Shown: piece after piece, positions 1 through 10,375 of the stretch
How positions within the stretch are numbered: position 1 is the first letter of the stretch
Layout: each line of letters opens with the position of its first letter
Assembly: GCA_035578175.1 (NCBI GenBank)
Contig: JAQMRL010000008.1
Location: 5,804,883 to 5,868,882, forward strand
DNA: 64,000 bases
Direction of reading: 5' to 3'
Source: Catonia carolina
Lineage: Eukaryota > Arthropoda > Insecta > Hemiptera > Achilidae
Translations under genes and position numbers: made by a program
The notes under the pieces: model-generated
What the model was told of the DNA's origin: nothing
The model's database searches: none
Seen by the model: only the letters and a program-made list of their open reading frames with translations

Positions 1-118
1 GATAACTCTGATTAGTGTCTTTTACACCTCTATCTCTTTTGTTCTTAAATAGTTCAGTCATATAATTGGCTGACTATTTAATAAGAAACAGAACATTTTT
101 TTGTAGCCGTAAATGTTA
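1..118 (-). repeat. Repeat B, 5' part only (cut by window edge)
   Basis: The first ~118 bases match the 5' third of repeat B as seen at 2374-2769 and 46827-47221: the section with ACACCTCTA, the TCTGTTCTTA-like stretch and the TAAGAAACAGAAC box. The rest of the element lies left of the window. It is more diverged than the other copies and loses similarity where the 5' hairpin should begin. Confidence 0.7.
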
Positions 119-119
119 A

Positions 120-360
120 AAATGTTGGTTAAATAAATGTCGGGCCAGCCCAGTCAGTCGCTGGTAGAAAGTCGCTATTATTTGTTAAGTAACACCGGTT
201 GGGCAAGCGACTTTTTATGGTGAACAGTTGACAGCCATCCATGAACAAACTCTACTGGGGGTCCCTGTTCAAACTCATGTCTAATCTACGTCAAAAAAAG
301 CAGCGATCAAATTGGGTAGTTGTCAACAATGTACAGTTCCCGATAACAAATAAAAGCTTA
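120..360 (+). repeat. Repeat C, copy 1
   Basis: An interspersed repeat of about 240 bp. It shares GGGCCAGCCCAGTCAGTC-type start sequence, a GTAACACCGGTTGGGCAAGCG box and the end AACAAATAAAAGCTTAAAA with an inverted copy at 50171-50412 and a split copy at 885-2037. The A-rich end suggests a retroposed SINE-like element, but no clear A/B box is visible. This copy keeps the uninterrupted TTGTCAACAATGTACAG site that is disrupted at 908-1998, so it serves as the empty site for the hAT-like insertion. Confidence 0.65.
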
Positions 361-538
361 AAAAAAAAATTTACAAAAAAAAAAAATCACAGACATTACA
401 GTTAAAAATAAAAGCGTGGCGCATTAATATATATATAATATTTATTGTAAAATATTCGTTGTAAAATATTATATATATTAATGCGCCACGCTTTTATTTT
501 TAACTGTAATGTCTGTGATTTTTTTTTGTAAATTTTTT
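361..538. repeat. Near-perfect palindrome (arms ~75 bp)
   Basis: The left arm (about 361-441) and right arm (about 466-538) are reverse complements through the boxes CACAGACATTACAG, AAAATAAAAGCG and TGGCGCATTAATATATATA. The spacer of about 25 bp repeats TGTAAAATATT. A fold-back MITE or a recent inverted duplication is likely. No coding potential. Confidence 0.85.
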
Positions 539-540
539 TC

Positions 541-884
541 TTTTTTTCTTTTTAGTTCTTTTTTTTTGATTGTTAAATAATAGCGTTTCTTAAAAAAAAA
601 ATTTTTTTTAATTTTTTTTGATTTTTTGATTTTTTTGAAATTTTTTTTATTTTTTTCTTTTTAGTTAATTTTTTTAAGTAATTGTTAAATAAAAGCGTTT
701 TAAAAAATTTTTTTTAAATTTTAAAATTTTTTTTTACAAACACCTCCACAGCGTATTGTCATCGAAGATAAACAAGTGTGCAAAGTTTGATTCATATTGA
801 TACGGTAGAAGTATTAAAATTTTAAGTTGCAAGATTTGATGGATCCAAGAGTAAGTTAAATAAAAGCGTTTAAAAATACAGCCA
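541..884. repeat. T-rich low-complexity tandem repeat
   Basis: Long T and A tracts with an imperfectly repeated unit carrying TTTTTCTTTTTAGTT and GTTAAATAAAAGCGTTT, the latter present three times (about 575, 685 and 856). No gene is visible. Confidence 0.6.
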
Positions 885-2037
885 AAAGCAGCGATCAAAT
901 TGGGTAGTTGTCAACTAGTGAAGAGCGTTCACTGTTTCAACCAGTCACCGTGATCACGGTGACAGTGATTTTGCGTTCACCGTTACTTTTAATAGTTACT
1001 TGTGATTTAGCAATAACTTTGTATTTTCTTAGTACATTTTTCATTTGTTATCATGAAACAATAATAATGTTTTCAGTTGTTATTTCATGATAAATAAAGT
1101 TTTGATAAATTAAAAAAATGGGCTACATATATAACTAAAATAAAAATTTAGCCTAAAACTAATTAACACAAGGTATCCAATATTAGTAATAAAAATAACA
1201 TTTTGTATAAAAAAAGGGAAGTACAAGAAACAATATTTACAACTGAAAAATAACAACGCACATTATAAATAAAATAGCTAGGTAGAACGCGGCGTGCAAT
1301 AAAAATAATACTGTAATGTAATTGTTTTACCGCGATCAGAGATGTAAAGGAACTACCCTCGTTTTGTTTAGGCTAGTAGATGACAAACATAACAAGGGGA
1401 AGAGACTGAGAGAGGGAGAGAGGATGAGAGAGAGAGAAGAGTGCAATAAAGATTGAAGTAAAAAAATAATGGACGTGCCGGTTATCAAAGGAGAGGCGAC
1501 AAGGAGAGCACTAAGCCCAGTGAAAAGACCAACATATCTTACGTAGCTATCATAGGGGCCTTGAAGAAGAGTAAGCATATTATGTCGTTTTGTCTATTAA
1601 CTGTGAACAGTGAATGAGCGAGTGAATTTGTCACTAGTTCCTAAGGTAAAGAATTCGTTCTCTCTTAAAAGTGACAGTGAACAGCGAATGAGTAACTGAT
1701 TATTGTAAAAGTGATTGAAGGAACTGTAGAATTACGGTCGTCCTGCCTTAAACAGTGAATGAGTAAGCGATCTTTGTAACTGTGACTGGTGAACGAGAGG
1801 CTGTGCTATATTGTAGAATAGTACGGTGAACATTCGCCGTGTCGTCCTGTCTTCCAGTGACAGAAGAGCAAGCGATCTATGTAACAGTGACTGGGGAACG
1901 GTTACTCGCCTATCTGAATAACTGTGGTCACCGTGACTTACAAGTAACCGTGACTCGTTCACAGTGACAGTTCTTTTGTCTCTTCTCTAATTGTCAACAA
2001 TGTACAGTTCCCGATAACAAATAAAAGCTTAAAAAAA
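885..2037 (+). repeat. Repeat C, copy 2, split by a hAT-like insertion
   Basis: The 885-915 section (CAGCGATCAAATTGGGTAG..) and the 1991-2037 section (TTGTCAACAATGTACAG..AATAAAAGCTT) are adjacent in copy 1 (about 300-355). They are separated here by 1.08 kb, with TTGTCAAC present on both sides. Confidence 0.75.
916..1990. mobile_element. hAT-like non-autonomous transposon with 8-bp TSD
   Basis: The 1,075-bp insert is flanked by TTGTCAAC at 908-915 and 1991-1998, an exact 8-bp duplication. Its ends are TAGTGAAGAG on the left and, read inward from the right, TTAGAGAAGAG; these are short imperfect terminal repeats of the TAGNG kind known in the hAT superfamily. The subterminal regions are crowded with GTGAAC/GTTCAC and GTGAATGAG-type repeats, as expected of hAT transposase-binding regions. 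No transposase coding is present. The short reading frames inside have no recognisable product. Confidence 0.75.
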
Positions 2038-2373
2038 ATGTTTAAAATGATTACCGTTAACACATCTTATATCGTGTACATATCTGCATATACGCATTGA
2101 CATTTTCATTACTTGTGGAGGTTTTTCTCCACCCAGACCGTTCCTTGTTCACATTTTTCTTTGTCCCTTGTGTTTTAAACTTGTTATGAATCCTAGCAAC
2201 TGTTGTTCTTGAAGGTGGTTGTGTTTGAAATTCCATTTACCATTATCTTTTAACCTCTTGAACATTCTCAGTCTTTCAGTCACACTTTAACCCTCTATAG
2301 GTCTTTGGTAAGTATATTTACCACTGGCAATAAGGTTGATTTTATTAAAGAATAAGCTATGCAATTGAACCTT

Positions 2374-2769
2374 GTTGTTGTTTAGGTCATCGGCCAAAAA
2401 GCTGGTTTGAACCTGTAGAGGTTTTACTAAGTAAAACGAGGAGTGAGGTGGTTTACCATTGCCACAACTCACTGAATGGAAAAGTATGCTTATCAGCATG
2501 CCGGGCCCTCTGAAAAGCACTTACTTTCCACTCTGCAAATGACACCTTCACTTCATTCACCACAGGGTCCGGCTGTATAAAGAAATTCATTACTTTCAGA
2601 GGAGATAACTCTGATTAGTGTCTTTTACACCTCTACCTCTTCTGTTCTTAAATGATTCAGTCATTTCATTGGCTGACCATATGATAAGAAACAGAACTAT
2701 TTATTTTAGCCCTGCAACGAACAGATTAAGAGTAATTAATTTGACTCTCCATCTGTCTGTTATGGGCAG
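2374..2769 (-). repeat. Repeat B, copy 1 (full length, 11-bp TSD)
   Basis: Full ~395-bp copy. AATTGAACCTT flanks it at 2363-2373 and 2770-2780, so it inserted by a mechanism giving an 11-bp target duplication. Read on its own plus strand (here the minus strand) repeat B begins with a GCCC..AACGGACAG hairpin that closes with CTGTCCGTT..GGGC, and ends CAGCC-TTTCGGCTG-ATGACCTAAAC followed by AAC repeats. Duplications plus a simple-repeat tail indicate target-primed retroposition, probably a SINE mobilised by a non-LTR element. A 60-80 codon open frame recurs in several copies but the stop positions differ, so I do not call it a gene. Confidence 0.8.
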
Positions 2770-3164
2770 AATTGAACCTTATTGGCATTTCATACTGTTA
2801 TAGATGTCCTCTGGTAAGTAGGCTATCCAAATATTGAAATTAGTGCGCAGCGACCATTTGCTTCGTGAGTTGCACGAATGTGGTAACGATTCATACCAGC
2901 GTACGCTACCGTTTTGTTTTGTTGTTACTTTTGTAAAGTGTTTAGAAAATTCCAGTATTTTACGGGAAAGAAAGTTTTCATGCAAATAGAAAGTTAAGAT
3001 AAGTTATTCTTAACATTTTTTTGTTATATAGTACTACAAGTTGTTTTAATAAGCATTCTTACCACTAAACATTATGTGATTCCCATTTCAATGAACGTTC
3101 CTTGGTAAGTATATTTACCAGGGCTTAACAAACAAAAAAATGAAGTATCTTACTGTTCTGGCAA

Positions 3165-3852
3165 TCTTCTTCTTCAGGTGCCTTCTCCATTACGAAGGTT
3201 GGCTATCATCATGGTCAGTGGTACCTTGTCCACTGCTGCTCTGAAAAGGTCATGCGACGAGCAATTAAACACTTCTCTCAGGTTTCTTAACCAGGATATT
3301 CATCTGCGTGCCACCGAGCGTTTACCAACGAGTTTCCTTTGAATTATGAGATGCAGGATCTCATATTTAGGCACCCTCATGATGTGTCCAAGGTATGTCA
3401 GTTTTCTTATCTTAATGCTCTGCAGGATTTCCAGCTCTTTCCCTATTCTTCTGAGGACCTCCGTATTTGTTACCCTGTCCGTCCACAATATTCAAAGCAT
3501 CCTCCGGTAGGTCCACATTTCAAACGCTTGTAGACTGGTCTCACATTCTTTGGTGAGTGTCCACGCCTTTATCCCATACAAGAGGATGGGAAAGATGTAG
3601 CACTTCAAGAGGCGGGGTCTTGGTTTCGAGGCTCAGGTTGCGGGCCGATAGAAGAGGTCTCATTTTTAGGAATGCTGCCCTGGCCTTTCCAATTCTGATC
3701 TTTATTTCTGGCAAGTGTCTTGCACTGCAATTGACTCGGGTTCTCAGGTAATTATAGGCTTCCACTTGTTCGATTCTGTCTTGCCCAGCAAAAAGTTGTT
3801 CCTGTGGATTGTCTCGCTTAGTAATGACCATGTTCTGGCAATAGAAATACAT
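3165..3852 (-). pseudogene. Non-LTR retrotransposon reverse transcriptase, C-terminal remnant
   Basis: Reading the minus strand from 3852 down, translation gives a stretch with PQEQLFAGQDRIEQVEAYNY and LPEIKIRIGKARAAFLKMR, then in a shifted frame the section around LTYLGHIMRVPKYEILHLII followed by KLVGKRSV. This block order (EAYNYLGT, KIRIGKARAAF, YLGHIMR, GKR) is the familiar region downstream of the polymerase core in insect non-LTR endonuclease/reverse transcriptases. The catalytic core and the endonuclease are missing, and frameshifts and stops break what remains. It lies inside the TTAA element. Confidence 0.7.
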
Positions 3853-3933
3853 TATTCAAGTCCTTGTAAAGCAAAATTTAATGTTTTACAACATATATAT
3901 TTTTCCCCGTAGTACTGCCCTATAAAGGGTTAA

Positions 3934-4250
3934 AACCCAGTTACGTTAATAAAAAGACAACTGAACTTCTGCCATGTTTATCTCATACTAAACAAGAGTA
4001 ATAATGACAGAATTAAGCTGTTAAAAAACAGCTGTTTTAAATTATCAGCTGATGTAGGTTTTCAAGCTGTAAGTGTTTTCTTAAAATTAATATATCAGTT
4101 CAAAATGTGGATACAGTTTTCTGAGACATTCAGTATCTATATTGAAATATATATTTCTAAACCACCAGAATACGGTAACAGTAAACACTTACCAATGTTA
4201 AAAGCGCTTTCGTGTATCTTGTACACATCTTCAGTTTTTTTAAAAACTTA
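3934..4250. other. No gene seen; AT-rich spacer
   Basis: This stretch holds a small imperfect palindrome around AGCTGTTAAAAAACAGCTG near 4017 and nothing else I can name. Confidence 0.5.
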
Positions 4251-4867
4251 GGGTGATTCATTTAAAAGTAGCCCACTGCATTTAACAGCGGCCTTCGGCA
4301 CTCAATTGGATTCAAATAGTAAATGAATAAATAGAATTACTTAATACATAATTTTACATATTTATTTAAAATTTATATACAAATTTCAACTTCACCTTTA
4401 CAGTACATGCTGAAAGTGGCGTCCTTGAACGCTTACACATTTTTGCGCTTGTTCAATGTTATTAATGCACACACGATGCAATACGGAAACATCTATAGCT
4501 TGAATGGCTGCCACGATGTTATTCTTTAGCTCATGTATACTGTGGGGGTTTGTTTGATAAACGGTTCCTTTTAAATAACCCAATAGAAAAAAATCGCATA
4601 TACTCATATCGGGTGAACAAGGAGGCCACAAATCTTTACTAACAACTCGCATGGGAAAAGCCTGATTGATATGAGATAGGGACTGGCGAGACGTGTGACA
4701 TGTTGCACCTTGCATCTTGCTGGAAAAAATTGAACTCTATAATAATATAATAATTAAATAATATAAATTGTACTATAAAGGCCAGTCGATCACATCGTGA
4801 TCAGTGCTGCCAATACAGCATATGAAAATTACTGGAGCGGCGGGCTACTTTTAAATGAATCACCCAG
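4251..4867 (-). mobile_element. Internally deleted mariner-superfamily element, copy 1
   Basis: The ends are inverted repeats starting GGGTGATTCATTTAAAAG, continuing with a GTAGCCC/GGGCTAC box, next to TA dinucleotides. The 617-bp length, the terminal repeats and the retained C-terminal transposase fragment are shared with the oppositely oriented copy at 42358-42975, so both descend from one deletion derivative. Confidence 0.85.
4398..4715 (-). pseudogene. Transposase C-terminal fragment, DDxD Tc1/mariner superfamily
   Basis: The 105-codon frame keeps a QGATCHTSRQS-like second-aspartate region, WPPCSPDMSICDFFLLGYLK and a conserved C-terminus ending RHFQHVL. In the better copy at 42.5 kb the spacing between the second and third aspartates is 38 residues. 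The N-terminal DNA-binding domain and first catalytic aspartate have been deleted. CS for RS and LLG for LWG are degenerate. Not functional by itself. Confidence 0.75.
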
Positions 4868-5062
4868 TAAATTAAAATTTAAAACTTCCTATTCTGACAA
4901 TGGCAGATAAGGAATAGTCGATTCTTATATCTAAAACAGTCTTGCCAACTTAATCAGTTGGTTGTCGTATTCAACTAGTGTGTTCATTAATTTTTCCCTT
5001 TTACCATATTATTATATAATATTTCTCCAAAATTTCATTTTTATGGTCATTTATTCCTAATA

Positions 5063-5365
5063 ACCCACCGGGTTGGTCTAGAGGTAAAGTCGTCGCCAAA
5101 ATCAGCTGTTTAACAGCTGATTTTCGGAGACGAAGGTTCCTGGTTTAAATCCTAGTAAAGGTAGTTACTTTTATACGGATTTGAATGCTAGACAGTGGTT
5201 ACCGGTGTATTTTGATGGTTGGGGTTTAATTAACCATACTCTCTCAGTCTGTACAAGACTACACCTCATTTACATGTCAATACACTTCATCCTCATCTCA
5301 TTGGGTTGCTTATTGTTCTGAATTGAACAGATTGCAACGTACACATATTAAGAATTTAAAAAAAA
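5063..5365 (+). mobile_element. SINE-D, copy 1 (full length, 12-bp TSD)
   Basis: The tRNA-like head has an A box TGGTCTAGAGG at 5074-5084 and a B box GGTTTAAATCC at 5142-5152. Between them lies an AATCAGCTG/CAGCTGATT hairpin. A ~200-bp body and a short A tail follow. TTATTCCTAATA flanks the element at 5051-5062 and 5366-5377. Other copies are at 10990, 18918, 49831 and 51551. Family consequence: transcription would be by RNA polymerase III, and mobilisation would need a partner LINE, not identified here. Confidence 0.88.
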
Positions 5366-5657
5366 TTATTCCTAATATTTCTAGATTTTTTATATATTTA
5401 ACATAGTATGTTTATTTTTGTTCATGTTTTTAGTTACATTGAAGAATTTTCGATTTTTTATAGTTTGATAGTGTTCTGCAAACCGTTTCTTGAACAATCT
5501 GGTGGTTTTACCTATACTATATTTTTTTATGGATGATGAGCTCTGAACGTACGCATTGTCCCCTATTCACTTTATAGCTAACAAATAGCTTGCCAGAAAA
5601 GTTACCAATATTTGCTATCGAAGCTCTGTTATTTATTTCGTCAGCCATTTTTTTTTT

Positions 5658-6596
5658 ACTTTCTCTTGCCTATATGAATATATAGGAAGGAAAGTATTGT
5701 TTTCATGTCGATTTTTCGAAATCGAGTTTTCACCGGATCTATACGTTTTCAGACCCCCTGAACCCAAAAAACATGTTTTTAGCGATTGGTCTGTGTGTGT
5801 GTGTGTCTGTGTGTGAACAGAATATCTCAAGAACGGAACATCGTACGAACTTGAAACTTGAAACTTAAGTTACATACCACTACCGGACGCGACACGAACA
5901 TTTTCATCAAAATCGGTCAACCGGAAGTAGTAGTTTATTCGTATAATTTTTCAGTTGTTTGCGATTTTCTCAAAAACTGGTCGTACGATTTTTTTTAAAA
6001 TCGCCTATTTTACTCAATTTTTTATTCTCTACAAGATAGGGTAGGCGCCATGTTTGCTGAAATTCTCGGTGAGGCTGTTTTCACGTAAAAACGTTGTTTT
6101 TTTAAGATTACGGCTTTAATATAAATTTTAGCGCAAAAACTTATATAATAAAAGTTGTAGAGAATTTAAAAACCTACAACTTCTGTTTCAAACATTTTTT
6201 TGTATAACGCTTAGTTTAGCGGTAATTTGCGATTTTCCGTTTTTTTTCTCACGAAAACGTGAGAAAAATCGATTTTTTTAACATTTCGGTCTTAGTATGC
6301 ATTTTACGACAAAAGTGTATATAATTAAATTTATAGAAAATTAAAAGATCTACAACTTTTGTTTAGAGCATTTTTCTCTACAGAGCCTAGTTTAGCGTGA
6401 AAGCGTGATTTTCCGTATTTTTAAGCCAAACTGAGTTCGATTGTCATTTTGCGTCATTCACTCATGATTAAAATAAGGTTATGTTTTTGAGGTTAGTTTT
6501 TGTTCATTTCTAATGTTTTAATACTAATGTTAGGTTTATTGTTAATTATTTGCATTGGCAAGAGAAAGTTGTGTGAGTGTTTCACACCAGATTTTT
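5658..6596 (+). mobile_element. HINE copy 1 (complete), defines the family orientation
   Basis: Begins ACTTTCTCTTGCC, followed by a small hairpin (CCTATATGAATATATAGG) and a (TG)n tract near 5790. The core repeats phrases such as AAAGTTGTAGA.., and the 3' end is GGCAAGAGAAAGT plus the stem-loop GTGTGAGTGTTTCACAC and CAGATTTTT. The 13-bp 5' terminus is thus repeated inverted just before a terminal stem-loop. This asymmetric layout, with an internal microsatellite and no target duplication, is that of Helentron-associated non-autonomous elements (DINE-1 type). No protein is encoded. Calling it a Helentron derivative is an inference; no Rep/helicase partner of this type is in the window. Confidence 0.8.
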
Positions 6597-6926
6597 ATCT
6601 TTCAATAACAAATTATAACCTATAAACATACAACCAGCTGATTATATTATAAAGTATCACATGTTAACGCGCTCTATAATCGATGTGTTCAGTACGAGAT
6701 GCAAGACACGAGTGAACTACTGCGGCTCTTAAAGTAGGAACAGACTACTATCACGTCACGCGAACTCACATCACGTCACGTCATGTCACTGTACCATATC
6801 TGAAACGTGATATCATGTTTACAAGCACACTACTGTCACGTGACAAGTCCACTCGATCGTTTCTCTTCCGTATGAATTTTGTGAAATTAGTTTTATACTA
6901 TAACTTCTGTCTTTGATTTATTTCAA

Positions 6927-7249
6927 ATGGAAAGTTTAAGTAGTTCTTCTAAATGGGAAGAAGAATTGGAAAATGCGGCTGTTTTATTAAATGCAGAAAA
7001 CCATATTAGCATGAAATAAAAGAGAATATGGGTACATTATAAATAAAAGAAGGAAACAACTGGGTGAATTTCAACGACTAGTACCAGAATTACGTAGAGA
7101 TCCGAAACGTTTTTGAATGTATTTTAGAATGACAATGGAAGAATTTGATTTTGTTCATGACCTTATTAAAAATGATGTAAGGAAACAAAATAACCAACTC
7201 CGTGAAGCCATCACAACTGAAGAAAGATTAGGTGTTTGTTTGATGTAAG
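6927..7249 (+). pseudogene. PIF/Harbinger transposase N-terminal remnant
   Basis: From the ATG at 6927 the frame reads MESLSSSSKWEEELENAAVL and stops at 7017-7019. A shifted frame continues with INKRRKQLGEFQRLVPELRR, then a stop, then MYFRMTMEEFDFVHDLIKND and LREAITTEERLGVCLM. The order GEF..L..EL..D..F..YFRM..E.FD and AI..EERL is the N-terminal signature of Harbinger-type DDE transposases. The DDE core is absent, and one frameshift and one stop are visible, so it is inactive. Confidence 0.65.
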
Positions 7250-7322
7250 AAAAAAATTGAGCAAACACTAATAATTTTACTTAATATATTTTTATTGAAA
7301 TTATTAATAATTATATTTTATT

Positions 7323-7550
7323 TTATTGGTATTCTGCTGAAGGCAGAGATACCAGTTGCAGTAGCGTAGGTGTTTCCGCATTATTTTCGGAAGAATACGA
7401 TACAGCGTCTTCTTCGTTAGCTGTTGGTGTAGTTATGATTTCAATACTGCCAGATTGCAGCTTTGAAATTGCAGAGTTATCAATTTCTGCCGATAGCACC
7501 ATATTATTCACTGCGTGTTTAATTTTGGTTTGTGAGCTCACGTTTGTCAA
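7323..7550 (-). other. Unrecognised open frame inside the Harbinger-like element
   Basis: A 75-codon frame rich in Ser/Thr/Asn with KHAVNNMVLSAEID near its middle and a C-terminus LLQLVSLPSAEYQ. PIF/Harbinger elements usually carry a second, DNA-binding gene, and this could be the tail of it because it sits inside the inverted repeats on the opposite strand. No Myb/MADF motif is visible, so the link is only positional. Confidence 0.25.
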
Positions 7551-7986
7551 AATATGTCAAACGAACAGAAAATGAAAACGTGATATCACGGATGAAGTGA
7601 GTGATGTGGCGTGATACGCGTGAGGTGACTTCAGTGTGAACCTGATACATAAGAGAACCGTGTACAACAATGGACCACATTTTTCGCTTGTCACGTGACA
7701 GAACGTAACATCGCGTGACCTCACATGACGTGATAGTAGTCTGTTTCTACCTTTAAACACACGTGTGCGTAATGTTTGTCACGCTGAAACATTCCTACAA
7801 TCTGAAACGCTGACAAAAATTCTGATTGGTCTAAATGCGTTAGAACAACATAGCTCATCAACCATATAATGTATTGTATTATATTTTTAATTTAATATTT
7901 ACCACATGAATTAAATTTATTAATTTTCTTTTTCTTTATTATTCAGATTAATAATATTGTTTTTGTAAAATAAATTATGTATATTC

Positions 7987-8324
7987 CAGCCTCTCTAAGT
8001 TTGCTCCTAATGTAAACAAATAATGACGTCACTGAGCATGCGCATTATATAAAAATGTGTACACGCTGATTAAAAAGTAATAACAAAATACTTTCAAAAG
8101 TATTTAAATACAAAATACTTTTAAAAGTATTTTTATAATTTAAATTGTTAGGCCTACATCATATCACGATTGATGTTTTTAGTACTTTAAATACTTATAA
8201 TTTAAAAAATAGTTCACTTAATAGGAATACGACATCCTTAGTCACGGACTCTAGCGTGCACCCTGTAGTAGCTGGTTTTGGTTTGTTGACAGAAGGAGGA
8301 GGAGGAGCAAACTTAGAGCGGCTC
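7987..8324. mobile_element. MITE family E, copy 1
   Basis: The ends are inverted repeats: CAGCCTCTCTAAGTTTGCTC on the left and, inverted on the right, GAGCCGCTCTAAGTTTGCTC. The interior carries GACGTCACTGAGCATGCGC and repeated AAAATACTTTTAAAAGTATTT palindromic patches. An inverted copy lies at 22569-22864. No coding capacity. I could not identify a convincing target duplication, so the superfamily is open. Confidence 0.7.
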
Positions 8325-8584
8325 AACTATAGGTAGGTTATTTGATTAAAAAAAAAATATATATATATATATATATATGTATGTTTATACTGGGTGGTCC
8401 ATAAAATTGAGACACATTAGGTCAGGTGATGTTAAATAGTAAACTGATAGTAAATGGTTAAATGGTAAACAGCAGAAAATTATTTTTGATCAAAAAACAA
8501 TAAATATTTTTTATTTCAAATAATTACAAAACTTTATATAAATTACGGCAACATATGTTCGAAGTGGTGTCTTTCTTCTATTTC

Positions 8585-8758
8585 GCTGGCTGCATTTTCG
8601 TAGTTGGTAAGGTGCTCGCCTCTCATCATGCGGTCTTGGGTTCGAATCCCATTCAGGCACGGCATATTTTTATACGTTACAAAAAATCATTTCATCCTTC
8701 ACCATCTGCATTAGCAGTGATTGCATAACAGTTGGACATTAAACCCAAAAAGAAAAAA
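8585..8758 (+). mobile_element. SINE-F, copy 1
   Basis: The tRNA-like head has a B box GGTTCGAATCC (about 8639-8649) preceded at tRNA spacing by TAGTTGGTAAGGTGCTCGCC. The tail region has CTTCACCATCTGCATTAGCA and ends in GTTGGACATTAAACCC plus A-rich sequence. Flanks TCTTTCTTCTAT and TCTTTTTCTAT look like a slightly diverged target duplication. It interrupts the transposase of the surrounding mariner-like element. The best copy is at 26157. Confidence 0.8.
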
Positions 8759-8859
8759 AAATCTTTTTCTATACGTTTTAAGAACGACCCATGACCATTT
8801 AATTGAGTTTCTCTTTTGATATCTCTACAGGCGTTAGTTATAAGTGATTATACATAATC

Positions 8860-10375
8860 ACTTCTTGTCACCTTCAATATACACTCCTTCTCTATCTCTA
8901 CAACGCTCCATGCAAATTTTCCATTGTTGGAAACAGTCTGGAAGTTATCTTCTGTCAGCTCCTTCAGGACACGTGCCTCTCAAAAATATTTTATACATTC
9001 TTTCATGTTTTCAGGGGTAGTTGGTACTTCTAGGTAAATATTTTCATTAATTAACCCTACAAAAAGAAGTTTTCTGGAGTAATATTGGGAGTACAGGGAG
9101 GTCAATGAACTTGACCCCTTGACCAATCCATAGATCATAGTATTCACGGTTCAAAATTTCTCTAGAGATTTAGGTAGGTCATCAGCCGAAAGGCTGGTTT
9201 GAACCTGTAGAGGTTTTACTAGGTAAAACGAGGAGTGAGGTGGTTTACCATTGCCCCTTACTCACTGAATGGAAAAGTACACTTATCAGCATGCCGGGCC
9301 CTCTGAAAAGCACATATTTTCCACTCTGCAAATGACACCTTCATTTCATTCACCACAGGGTCTGGCTGTATAATGAAATTCATTACTTTCAGAGGAGATA
9401 ACTCTGATTAGTGCCTTTTACTCCTCTACCTCTTCTGTTCTTAAATAATTCAGCCATTTAATTGGCTGACCATGTGACAAGAAACAGAACTATTTATTTT
9501 AGCCCTGCAACTAACAGATTGAGTGTAAATAATTTGACACTCCACCTGTCTGTTATGGGCAAGTCTCTAGAGATAATTGTATAATATTCACGACAACCAT
9601 CATGATGAAACCACATCGTTGGCATCTGTTCCAAAGATAGTTCAAGCAGTAAAGACAACCGATGTTCTAAATATTCTGCATATTTCTCTCCGTTGAAATG
9701 TCCATTGAAAAAGTACGGTCCAATTAATCTTCAATCTATAATTTCCGGTTCCTTTTTTGTCCTCCACACTTTAAGTATCACGGAATCGTTTTATAATTCT
9801 GTATACAGAAACCTGACGGGAGTATTTCTATCGGGAAATTGTACGAGGCTATTAAATAACGAGACTGATGTAAAAAATTTAATTTTATACATAATCACTT
9901 ATTGTCACCTTCAATATACACTCCTTCTCTATCCGTACAACGCTCCATGCAAATTTTCCATTGTTGGAAACGGTGCTGGAAGTCATCTTCTGTCAGCTCC
10001 TTCAGGACATGTGCCCCTCAAAAATGTTTGAAATGAAACTTAAAAAAATGTTTGTAACTTACTGACACTTTGTACTTCTAGGTAAACATTTTCTTTAATT
10101 AACCCCACAAAAAGAAGTTCACTGGAGTAATATTGGGAGTACGGGGAGGTCAATGAACTTGACCCCTCGACCAATCCATTGATCATTGTATTCACGGTCC
10201 AAAATTTCTCTAGAGATAATGTATAATATTCACGACATCCATCTTGATGACACCACATCGTTGGTCTCTGCTCCAAAGATAGTTCAAGCAGTAAAGACAA
10301 CTGATGTTATAAATATTCTGCATATTTCTCTCCATTGAAATGTCCATTGAAGAAGTACAGTCTGTACCATTATAA
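8860..10375 (-). pseudogene. Decayed DDxD transposase, partly in tandem duplicate
   Basis: Two copies of the same ~0.5-kb transposase section lie in the same orientation: 8860-9158 plus 9575-9710 (separated by repeat B) and 9885-10375. On the minus strand the second reads LELSLEQRPTMWCHQDGC.., then VEGSSSLTSPYSQYYSSELL and FVGLIKENVYLEV. This can be laid over the W..QDGAP.H and RG..PWPPRSPD..PLDF..WG..K..VY blocks of DD41D-type transposases, but most key residues are gone. Thoroughly inactive. Confidence 0.5.
9170..9563 (-). repeat. Repeat B, copy 2 (11-bp TSD)
   Basis: Flanked by TCTCTAGAGAT at 9159-9169 and 9564-9574. The tandem-duplicated neighbour at 10201-10220 preserves the uninterrupted TCTCTAGAGATAATGTATAA site, proving a clean insertion after the local duplication or into one of its halves. 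Confidence 0.85.

Larger units (their letters stand above)
2291..3929. mobile_element. piggyBac-like element with TTAA duplication
   Basis: TTAA at 2287-2290 and 3930-3933 brackets a 1.64-kb segment whose ends are CCCTCTATAGG and (inverted) CCCTTTATAGG. CCC-starting inverted repeats and a TTAA target are the piggyBac hallmarks. A second inverted signal, GGTAAGTATATTTACCA, occurs near 2306 and 3110. No piggyBac transposase is visible. The element carries repeat B (2374-2769) and a non-LTR reverse-transcriptase scrap (about 3165-3852), so its own interior is small. Confidence 0.6.
6732..7752. mobile_element. PIF/Harbinger-like element, decayed
   Basis: The ends are inverted repeats AAGTAGGAACAGACTACTAT and (inverted) AGGTAGAAACAGACTACTAT, both continuing into CACGTCA-rich subterminal sequence. 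TTA stands on both sides (6729-6731, 7753-7755), matching the 3-bp TWA target duplication of PIF/Harbinger. The 1.02-kb interior carries a transposase N-terminal remnant on plus, and on minus an unrecognised open frame (7323-7550). Confidence 0.7.
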
